Positions 10,601 through 16,198 of a DNA stretch of 20,227 nucleotides are shown in pieces; within the stretch, counting starts at the first letter, position 1; every line of letters begins with the position of its first letter. The translations under genes and the position numbers were made by a program. Source of the stretch: a virus. The stretch lies in the IMG/VR virus record IMGVR_UViG_3300042554_001053, positions 1 to 20,227 of that record; one strand, written 5' to 3'. The notes below the pieces were generated by a model. The model was not told the DNA's origin and did no database searches. It worked only from the letters and a program-made list of their open reading frames with translations.

Positions 10601-12506
10601 TTGAAGAACTGTTTGAATATGGTCCTCTGCTGTAAATAGAATAATCTATAGTAGTATAAGAACTACTACTAGCAAGATCATATGGATCCGAAGAATTCAG
10701 CCCAACCATCATCAGTCGGTCTGTGGTGAATCCACCGCACAATCCATTGAAAACCCATTGTAGTCGCGTGATTGGATCTGTTGTATAAACCTGTCTGCCC
10801 CATACTGCTTCTCCCGCACCCGCATTGAGAGTACTCGTGAAAACCCCGTTCCACTTGTCCCATGTCGGTGGCATCGCATCATTTCTTGACGGAGAGGCGT
10901 CCCGCCACACATCGGCACTCACACCGTTTGCCACAGCACCACACACGCCGATATTCTCTGGCTTCAACCACAAGACCAGACCAGAAATGGTATCGGGATC
11001 TGGTCCGCGTTCGTGACCGAGCCGCCAAGAAGCCGTGCTGCCGAGCGGTGCGCCGATGGGATTGTGTGAAGTTCTGCCGCCTTCAGGAACATAGCACCAA
11101 GTGTAGCCCAACGATGATCCCACGAACACAGTGCCGTTCGCGGTGGTAGTGCCGTTGGGTCCAACCTGTGCAGTGCTGCCGATGTACGGGTTGTATCCAA
11201 GCGGATACAGGTCGCCTGTTGCGCCCAACCAGTAACCGCTTGCGGTCACTCCGTTGTTTCTCAGGTCAATGGTTGTGCCAGTGGTGTACGGCGTGTATCG
11301 CCCGATCACGGGAACTTCGTAATATGTGGCTTGGGCAGAAGAGGTCAGAGCGTTGTCCAACTCGCTCTTGAACAGCACCGATCCGAACATCCTCATGCCA
11401 GCAGGGTGAATGATGCTCTTCAGCAGATCAAAATATGTCTCAAACGAGACTTCGCCCTTCAGCACATACGAGAAGTCTTGGTAGTAGTGTCCGTCCTGTA
11501 TCTTCTTGTTTGACGAAATCTTGCCGCGATTTCCCGCAAAGTATCCAGGATAGTTTGTGACGGCACTGCGAACCGCAAGCACCCGAGCAGATTGCGCTCC
11601 GCTCTCGCTGAAGATGTTCAGTACAAGGTCGCCAGAGTAGTTGATTCCAGAGTTTGCGATGCCAATCTTCTTGACACCACCCGCAAAACTCACTTGATCA
11701 ATCTTTGCAGAGAAGCCCACTCCGTTTGCGTCAATGACGGTCGCCGTGTCTCCGATGCGATATCCCTCACCAGCATTCTCAACAAAGAAATCGCCAAGCA
11801 CGGAGTACGCAACTTCCTTCCACTCCTCGTCACCGTTCGCAATATACACTTCCTGACCAGGCAGGAAGGTGCCGTTGATGTCGGAAATGAAGAACTCAGT
11901 GACGGGCAATCCGTTGAACGAGTACTGCACAACGCTCTCAATGAAAGCACTGGCAACGAGTTGCGTTCCAGAATACTGATTGAGTTGTCCGTTGTTGCCG
12001 CCGAAAAGTGCCGATCCGTTGGAAGAAGTGGTCTTGACGGATTTTGGTTCCACCCACTGTCCGTCCGAAACCTTCAGGATGTCTTCCTTTGGATAGTAAA
12101 TCTCAAGGTCGCTGTCGTACAGTATGCGGAACAGGAACTTGTACGCGCTCTCCGTTCCCTTGTTTCCGTAGAAGTCACGGATTTTCTTCAGAAGGGTGTT
12201 CTTGTTCGGCTTGTTTCCGCTTGGATTAGTGGCAAGCACTTCGGGGAAGGTGAGCAGATAGGTGTTCTTGAAGTGCGAGTAGAACTCGTCAAGGCTGCGG
12301 TCTGAATCGTAGATGGTGTCCAACTTGCCAAGCACATATCCCGCGTTGTCCTTTTGATCAAGCCACTCGTAGTATGCCTTGATGAACAGGACAAGTTTCC
12401 GATAGTCCGTGCGAATGAAAGACGGAAACTGCTCTTCAATGAACGGAGACAGTATGTCTTCCAGTGCCTCGGCTTCGGTATTGAGGATTATGTTCTTGGG
12501 ATCCAT
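7647..12506 (-). CDS. Baseplate-anchored multi-domain adhesin in gp7 position (1619 aa)
   Basis: Residues 1-385 belong to a family common in marine T4-like phages: FPSFIRTDYRKLVLFIKAYYEWL at 28-49 region, IRDFYGNKGTESAYKFLFRI at 109-128, YYPKEDILKVSDGQW at 137-151 and IIHPAGMRMFG at 365-375. This part probably docks to the wedge. Residues 508 onward are surface-binding modules: a LamG-like front (509-545), a nested beta domain (about 555-745), the LamG continuation (about 760-980), jelly-roll CBM-like modules (about 1030-1180 with GWYRVS at 1133-1138, and 1200-1395), and a complete LamG domain (1436-1610, with WEAWVKP at 1463-1469 and VRVYSRAMTPQEI at 1594-1606). The start ATG follows the gp6 stop as TAA TAG ATG with only a weak purine site, which suggests translational coupling. 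T4 places gene 7 (1032 residues) here. I see no direct similarity to T4 gp7, so the assignment is positional. Parts are AT-rich (33-42% GC), unlike the N-terminal region (53%). Confidence 0.85.
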   Translation of the reverse strand: MDPKNIILNTEAEALEDILSPFIEEQFPSFIRTDYRKLVLFIKAYYEWLDQKDNAGYVLGKLDTIYDSDRSLDEFYSHFKNTYLLTFPEVLATNPSGNKPNKNTLLKKIRDFYGNKGTESAYKFLFRILYDSDLEIYYPKEDILKVSDGQWVEPKSVKTTSSNGSALFGGNNGQLNQYSGTQLVASAFIESVVQYSFNGLPVTEFFISDINGTFLPGQEVYIANGDEEWKEVAYSVLGDFFVENAGEGYRIGDTATVIDANGVGFSAKIDQVSFAGGVKKIGIANSGINYSGDLVLNIFSESGAQSARVLAVRSAVTNYPGYFAGNRGKISSNKKIQDGHYYQDFSYVLKGEVSFETYFDLLKSIIHPAGMRMFGSVLFKSELDNALTSSAQATYYEVPVIGRYTPYTTGTTIDLRNNGVTASGYWLGATGDLYPLGYNPYIGSTAQVGPNGTTTANGTVFVGSSLGYTWCYVPEGGRTSHNPIGAPLGSTASWRLGHERGPDPDTISGLVLWLKPENIGVCGAVANGVSADVWRDASPSRNDAMPPTWDKWNGVFTSTLNAGAGEAVWGRQVYTTDPITRLQWVFNGLCGGFTTDRLMMVGLNSSDPYDLASSSSYTTIDYSIYSRGPYSNSSSTLSLTRTLSVYEKTVNATTLENAGTNYSAFDNTICEIEYVEPNIVYRVDGVVRRTVFAGYGKTFYMDSSFHNTTPHTARNGHSITILGMWNGINPVVPTASTVNSSAGITSIVYAGVTIDKLRPTLQTAGFGGATGVSFNGGIVFAPASVYAGATLGGVVGLGYTTGTGSSAAAMLTGQHLYLKRPLKITDDADIFVVYKSTRDGLSYGYGLLGSRNTNCDLSANPSVRFDSVLFSRSYNEQDRTAAQQTSAYYSILPNGTVMYPGASLPPAGVFGFRPYGDQTGVLQNTIVYDPHVSGACLGICVGEAVRDSENKIDVFLNGDQGLNKSRSTGRRVASVSPPNTEDYLISKNLIYSFDAGRTACVSEYLSGFSADLLRDQSFVPTPINVLKPVDPVSLRGDPSSNLSAVRVTQQAGTPALGTDEVYKITLAANANFYIDNRNNNVAWRDTRTAIAWTFSVCVRKVDGTPLPSNIAAYIYGLGTNDSAQATIQDIGNGWYRVSRTKIGPSTAGSDTVVSLCGLSFFPSLPAGTELYVGRFQLLPYNQGDIDGRASRTTSSYPSWATLYGSPMTNSIQRYPDPWGNMETVWRAENHSTIDTNAAFNPNGGFIGGAVPIVGTKKYRYSVWVNRKVLGTGTFYFGAANASYTSKFNGTAQTNAYFTANSSESSAFTGKQDTWILVVGHVHPFGTATGGNDPYSGFYVRSGNGLTYAPLSGGAGGVYNDLIWGSAEPNTSRLRVLHYGDSVPGAETLFFRPRIDVVDGTEPSIEDLLNNGVGTVYDTSPSGAISSVFGRPATATNSIVFDGKTTVITTNSDVIPTNSEKMTWEAWVKPSTPTDGELKMFAGSGGLPYYGSYTTANVYFWSMNIGGQKYVQWNAPYNITSRWTHLVFISEYSAATNTTRLQMYANGSLVKEAAFNGAEVYSEKKVSVGDRIMGNQQFYIRTGIDYRWLGEVSMVRVYSRAMTPQEILQNFNSTRGRFGV
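7650..9555 (-). other. AT-rich adhesin module (CBM jelly rolls plus second LamG) inserted in a LamG domain
   Basis: This stretch encodes residues about 985-1619 of the 1619-residue protein. Hand-counted 60-base lines give 38% GC (7741 and 7801), 42% (8641) and 43% (9241). The flanks give 50-55% (9601, 9721) and 48% (7321, in the 177-residue gene). The right-hand compositional change lies close to residue 982, where the first LamG-like domain breaks off. The left-hand change falls near the start of the gene carrying that domain's missing end. The simplest reading is acquisition of a binding module that split an older domain. Boundaries are approximate and no flanking repeat was found. Confidence 0.5.
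10270..10845 (-). other. Nested beta-rich binding domain inside the first LamG-like domain
   Basis: Residues about 555-745 of the 1619-residue protein sit between the opening strand of the first LamG-like domain (VSADVWRDASPSRNDA at 529-544) and its continuation (FGGATGVSFNGG at 766-777). The segment includes IDYSIYSRG at 620-628, YVEPNIVYRVDGVVRR at 674-689 and FYMDSSFHN at 699-707, a pattern like concanavalin-type carbohydrate-binding domains. Its core DNA (lines 10501 and 10621) is 38% and 33% GC, against about 50-55% on either side, consistent with a separate origin. Confidence 0.4.
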
Positions 12507-12509
12507 CTA

Positions 12510-14327
12510 TTACGCTTTCAGGTTCTGCTTGCGGTTCGTTTGCGACTGAACGCTCAACTTCACGGAATCAGAGTAGCCTCTGTTGATCCGCACGATTTTG
12601 TTCTCAAACACGAAGATGTCCTCGTTGCGTGGCTCTACGGTGATCGTGAACAGCACCGATGTGCTTACGGGAGCGAACGCCGAGTTGAACGCGATCTTTC
12701 CGTTGTCGTAGTCCACGGTTCCGATGCGCGGATACACGGTGTAGATCGTGCCGCCGCTGTTCTTTGCAACAAGATTCAGTATTCCATTGCCGTCATCATT
12801 CACGAAAACATCGCTGATGACGATCCCATCGGTGTCTACATGGGAGAATGTGGAAGACGACACAATCGTGGAGTGACCGCTGTGGGGATGATACAGCGGA
12901 TTTCTGAAATCCACGGTGAATCCTTTTGACAGCACAAGTTTGCTCAAGTTCACTGTCTTGCGGATCTTGATCTTCGTGTCATTGCTCAAGATGGACGAGT
13001 CAAGGCGGTTCAGTCCTTCCGTGAGTTTGGACAGGTAGAAGTTTGAACCGAATCGCTCAAGTGTGGTGGCAGAATATGTGAAGATGTACGCCACCATGAG
13101 AGCCTTCAGTGTTCCGATTCCCAACGAGGTGCGGGTGGGATCGTATGTGACAAGCGAATCAACTACCAAGTCAATGTAGTCGGGATCCACGATTTCGGGA
13201 GTGACCGTGACCACCGAGCGGTTTTCCTTCAGCGTCTTTGCAAGACTGCGCTTCTCTTCCGTGGTGAGTGCGGTTCCTGTGCGCGGCTTCACGGCAACAA
13301 ACACCTTGCCGTACTGTGGAGGCGTTACCGTTTCACCGCCATAAACATACACGGAATCGGCAGCAGGATAGTCCTTGATCACCGCAGAGGTATAATCATC
13401 CTCTGTTACCGCACGATTCTGCGATTGATAGAAGCGGGGAGCAAGGAACTTGATCTTGGAAACGCTCTCTTCCAATGCACCGCCAGAGGATGCGCTGATC
13501 ACGCCGATGTTTCCAAGACCAGCAATATTGGATGTGAACGATTCAATTCCGTTGCCTTCATCACCGTTTGTTTCAAGATACTCCACGATCACGATGTTTC
13601 CTGCCTCTGGCTGCTGACCGAGGAAATCGTCACCGAAGAACAGTTCATACATCCCCGACTCCTTCTCCTGAAGGAAGAACACCTTTGAAGTGGGTGTCAG
13701 GTCAATATACGATTCCGAATATGCCCATGTGTCCTCTATGCCTGTGTTGTCGTTTGCCGAAGCCTTCACGCGCACCTTGATGGTGCTGGTGTCAATCTTG
13801 TCGTTCGGGATGAGCAGCACGGAAGACGGCTTCTTCGTTGGGTCATACACATAACTCATGCGGCGCAGGGTTCCCTCGTAGACCTCCACATCCTCAAACT
13901 GCTGCGTTTCGGAGTTTGCGTAAACGGTGTCAAGCAGCACGAAACGGTACTGCGTTCCTGCAAGATCAGTTCCCACGAACTCGGATCCACGCGCAAGATA
14001 GGTGCTTTCCGATGCGCCAGCGGCAGAGATGCCAAGCACGGCTTTTGCTGATCGGCGCGATGTCGGAACATATCCAAGAGTCTTTGCATGGGAAACCACG
14101 GACGGGCGAAGAGCCGCACTGTCAAGGAACATCTCGTTTGCGACCATGTTTGCGTAGAAAGCCTGATAGTGGGTGTTGTACGCCAGAACATCAAGCACCG
14201 TGGACAGCACCGACCCGTCAAAGTTGTAGTCTTTCAGCGTTTCCTGCGACTGCAAGAACGCCTTCAATGACGATTTTGCGTCATCAAAGTCAAGACCCAC
14301 AATGTTGAAACTGTTCGTGTTAGCCAT
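12510..14327 (-). CDS. 6: Baseplate wedge protein, gp6-like
   Basis: At 605 residues this is slightly shorter than T4 gp6 (660). The N terminus carries the family signature: LDFDDAKSSLKAFLQSQ near 12-28, DYNFDGSVLSTVLDVLAYNT near 33-52, NMVANEMFLDSAALRPSVVS near 60-79, then AKTLGYVPTSRRSAKA. Further on, FYQSQNRAVTEDDYTSAVI matches the gpJ/gp6-type core shared by contractile-tail baseplates, which is followed by a C-terminal beta-rich part. In T4, gp6 dimers join wedges into the inner ring of the baseplate, and the same role is inferred here. The start overlaps the gp25-like stop by one base (TGATG), so the two are probably translated in tandem. Base composition is uniform and typical of the window core (about 53%), with no sign of insertion. 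This is one of the most secure calls in the window. Confidence 0.95.
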   Translation of the reverse strand: MANTNSFNIVGLDFDDAKSSLKAFLQSQETLKDYNFDGSVLSTVLDVLAYNTHYQAFYANMVANEMFLDSAALRPSVVSHAKTLGYVPTSRRSAKAVLGISAAGASESTYLARGSEFVGTDLAGTQYRFVLLDTVYANSETQQFEDVEVYEGTLRRMSYVYDPTKKPSSVLLIPNDKIDTSTIKVRVKASANDNTGIEDTWAYSESYIDLTPTSKVFFLQEKESGMYELFFGDDFLGQQPEAGNIVIVEYLETNGDEGNGIESFTSNIAGLGNIGVISASSGGALEESVSKIKFLAPRFYQSQNRAVTEDDYTSAVIKDYPAADSVYVYGGETVTPPQYGKVFVAVKPRTGTALTTEEKRSLAKTLKENRSVVTVTPEIVDPDYIDLVVDSLVTYDPTRTSLGIGTLKALMVAYIFTYSATTLERFGSNFYLSKLTEGLNRLDSSILSNDTKIKIRKTVNLSKLVLSKGFTVDFRNPLYHPHSGHSTIVSSSTFSHVDTDGIVISDVFVNDDGNGILNLVAKNSGGTIYTVYPRIGTVDYDNGKIAFNSAFAPVSTSVLFTITVEPRNEDIFVFENKIVRINRGYSDSVKLSVQSQTNRKQNLKA

Positions 14328-14737
14328 CAGCGCAGCCTTTCTAGTACGACAGATACCCTGTCGGTTTTTCCAACGCCTATCACGGAATATTCAACATTGA
14401 CGGTGTAGTAGTTCTGATCAGGATTGGCAATCACATCAACCAGCACATTTCCGACTCGCGGCTCATGGCGGTTGATGGTTTGCAGAATGCGGTCGCGGAT
14501 CTCCATCGTGGTGATGGCATCAATGGGTTCAAACAGGAGCGGACGAAGTGATCCGCCGATGGTGGGCTGAAACAGCCGCTCTCCGAAAGATGTTGACAGC
14601 AGGCACTTCAGTGCCAAACGGACAGCACCATCGTCCCGAACCGTGAGCAAGTCGTTTGTCTTCGGACTGCGCGTGAAGTTCGGGTCTATGTCAGAGAATA
14701 CTGGCTTGGTGCTGTTGCTCGTTATCCGTAGTGCCAT
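14327..14737 (-). CDS. 25: Baseplate wedge protein, gp25-like (GPW/gp25 family)
   Basis: This 136-residue protein is close to the length of T4 gp25 (132). Visible family features are FSDIDPNFTRSPKTNDL near 14-30, the central FGERLFQPTIGGSLRPLLFE, and NRHEPRV near 89-95, which is the conserved EPR core of the gp25/GpW family. This protein forms part of the inner wedge core that nucleates the sheath-baseplate junction in contractile tails (known for the family). Despite an old lysozyme label for the family, it is structural. It starts in a TAATG overlap with the GAF-like gene, preceded by GGGAAAGAAG, and ends in a one-base overlap with gp6, so it is tightly coupled on both sides. Confidence 0.95.
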   Translation of the reverse strand: MALRITSNSTKPVFSDIDPNFTRSPKTNDLLTVRDDGAVRLALKCLLSTSFGERLFQPTIGGSLRPLLFEPIDAITTMEIRDRILQTINRHEPRVGNVLVDVIANPDQNYYTVNVEYSVIGVGKTDRVSVVLERLR

Positions 14738-15399
14738 TACTTCTTTCCCTGATTGTATGACAGGTATGCGTTTATGTTCTGTGTGCTGTCTTCTATCAAC
14801 TGCTCCAACGACTGCTGCGTGATGCCTTCCTTCTCAATCTCATCCAGCGAATCCGCCGAACACCAGTGGCAGCACAGGAATCCCATCGGAGTAAGTCCGT
14901 CCATGCACTTCAGCGGTACGACACTGAAGTATTCTACGCTATTTATCTCAAGTCCAGAACGAAATGCGGACGGCTGTAGGGTGTCAACCTGTATTATTTT
15001 CCCTGCCCGTTCTTCCATCAGGGGAACGATATCCATGTATCGCGTGAGCAGCACATCCTGCGATTCAAGTATCATGCTCTGCGTGGGGGCAGCGCACGAC
15101 TCATGGGTCACCGAAAACCGCTTGATGGAGGTTCCGTCCGCGAATAAACCACCGTTGTGGAACTGAAAGATCAAGCAACGGCAGGCGCGAACCGTGACCC
15201 GCAGTTCAGTAAGCATTTCGTGTATTTGGGTGTGGGCTTCCACGAACCGCCGCTCCTTCTGCGGACTCCACATGGTTTTTTTCTTACGCAGGATTCCCCA
15301 TGCACCGATTCCTATGCCAGCAAGCAGCACCCCGAGCAGTTCTCCGAATGCAAGGGCAAAGTCTCTGAAAGAACTCAAAAAATCAGCAGCATCTTTCAT
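14737..15399 (-). CDS. Membrane-anchored GAF-like protein of unknown function
   Basis: The frame extends upstream, but the ATG at 15399 is the better start. GGAGG lies at 15406-15410, 6 bases upstream, and the ATG overlaps the preceding TGA (ATGA). This gives 220 residues. Residues 15-37 are one hydrophobic, Gly-rich segment (GELLGVLLAGIGIGAWGIL) followed at once by RKKK, so by the positive-inside rule the C-terminal domain should face the cytoplasm. The rest resembles a GAF-type fold: a helix (46-70), then CLIFQFHNGG at 75-84, THE at 98-100, and YFSVVPLKCMDG with GFLCCHWC at 157-180. The FHNG and THE motifs recur in a GAF-like group seen in phages and bacteria (recognised from memory). There are seven cysteines. 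It sits between the spike genes and gp25 and has no T4 counterpart that I recognise. Possible roles are a membrane signal or redox sensor, an exclusion factor, or a virion membrane component. All are guesses. Confidence 0.75.
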   Translation of the reverse strand: MKDAADFLSSFRDFALAFGELLGVLLAGIGIGAWGILRKKKTMWSPQKERRFVEAHTQIHEMLTELRVTVRACRCLIFQFHNGGLFADGTSIKRFSVTHESCAAPTQSMILESQDVLLTRYMDIVPLMEERAGKIIQVDTLQPSAFRSGLEINSVEYFSVVPLKCMDGLTPMGFLCCHWCSADSLDEIEKEGITQQSLEQLIEDSTQNINAYLSYNQGKK

Positions 15400-16187
15400 C
15401 GGTAGCCTCCAAATCCTGTGGGCGTACCTCCACGAACTGCATTCAAGAAATCTGGACTCACAAGACTGCCGTTTAGCGTGCTGCCCAACTTGAAGCACGG
15501 ATCGGTGTTTGCCTCATTTATAAGATTGGCGAGCGCATTGATGCTCGTATATTTTTGAATAAAGTCTGCTGCCTGATTCTGTAGGGCTTCTGCTGCATCC
15601 ATTAGACCTGCGATTGCGCCGTTTGCAGCGTCCAGTGCGCCCGCCGCCTTGCCTAGAGCCTCCTGAAACTGCCTCACGGCATCGGCGGTTGCGGTTCCGA
15701 GGTTGTTGTCGGAGAACTGATTGAGTATTTTTTCAAGATCCACATTTGCCGCGACCGCATAGTTGATGGACAACTGACCGTTCTGATTCACGACATTCAG
15801 ACCCACCCCGATGTCCAGACCTTCTATTCCCAGAGCGCACTGCATTTCCGCAAACAGGCTCAACGAACTGATGATGTTGATCAACTGATTGGGATCCGTG
15901 AAACGATTGCACTCGTTCTCAAAAGCATCAACGCGATTGTCAAGCACATTGATTGCGCCTTTTACCCGATTGAGTTCGGGAAGTGCGGTGGTAAGCGCAT
16001 TGGTGGAACCACCCACCTGTGCAGCCTGTATGAGTTGTTCTATCCTGAATGCGTTTGCGCCACCCAACTGCCGTGCTATACCAATAGCAGCAGCGTTCGG
16101 ATTACGCAACATCTCGTTCGTCAATCCGAAATTGAGAATTCCTCTTTCGCCGTCAGTCAGGGTTTGCTTGCACGGACAGTCTGCCAT
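15396..16187 (-). CDS. Ala-rich helical putative virion protein, unknown function (263 aa)
   Basis: The longest frame starts at 16256, inside the PAAR gene, but the ATG at 16187 has AAGGAG at 16193-16198, 5 bases upstream, and avoids that overlap. The product begins MADCPCKQTL. I do not recognise the family. It appears mostly alpha-helical, with a run of Ala-rich amphipathic helix around residues 187-235 (QFQEALGKAAGALDAANGAI and onward). It has five cysteines: two near the N terminus (CPC) and single ones in ENEC, MQC and DPCFKLG. It ends in a Gly-rich tail, TPTGFGGYR. There is no signal peptide or clear membrane segment. Its position after the PAAR tip and before the wedge genes, together with tight coupling, makes a baseplate/virion or assembly role likely (inference). 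Its stop overlaps the start of the GAF-like gene (ATGA). Confidence 0.8.
   Translation of the reverse strand: MADCPCKQTLTDGERGILNFGLTNEMLRNPNAAAIGIARQLGGANAFRIEQLIQAAQVGGSTNALTTALPELNRVKGAINVLDNRVDAFENECNRFTDPNQLINIISSLSLFAEMQCALGIEGLDIGVGLNVVNQNGQLSINYAVAANVDLEKILNQFSDNNLGTATADAVRQFQEALGKAAGALDAANGAIAGLMDAAEALQNQAADFIQKYTSINALANLINEANTDPCFKLGSTLNGSLVSPDFLNAVRGGTPTGFGGYR
15406..15410 (-). promoter_or_regulatory. Ribosome binding site GGAGG deciding the GAF-like gene start
   Basis: GGAGG, 6 bases before the ATG at 15399, picks this start over the longer frame that begins at 15498. The site lies within the last codons of the upstream gene. Confidence 0.8.
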
Positions 16188-16192
16188 ACGCT

Positions 16193-16198
16193 CTCCTT
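16193..16198 (-). promoter_or_regulatory. Ribosome binding site AAGGAG deciding the 263-aa gene start
   Basis: AAGGAG, 5 bases before the ATG at 16187, favours this start over the in-frame ATG at 16256 that would lie in the PAAR gene. Confidence 0.8.

Noticed and set aside
10646-10672. Imperfect inverted repeat built from TAGTAGT and ACTACTA
   Set aside because: It lies inside a Ser-rich coding stretch, the arms are imperfect, and no T-run follows on either strand. It is probably a by-product of AGT/ACT codons.
7101-12506. Diversity-generating retroelement target in the adhesin
   Set aside because: I see no reverse transcriptase, no template/variable repeat pair and no C-type-lectin-like ending in the window.
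4723-12512. Possible alternative genetic code (in-frame stops between neighbouring genes)
   Set aside because: TAA and TGA end all the complete genes here, mostly next to a new ribosome site. No long gene contains an in-frame TAG that would need recoding, so the standard code fits.
14327-14737. gp25 as a lysozyme
   Set aside because: The name is historical for this family. The protein is a structural wedge core and no muramidase active-site pattern is visible.
14940-14947. GATAAATA on the minus strand, and TATAAATG at 15515-15522, as T4-type late promoters
   Set aside because: Both are 7 of 8 matches inside coding sequence and 115-200 bases from the next start. Several such matches are expected by chance in 20 kb.
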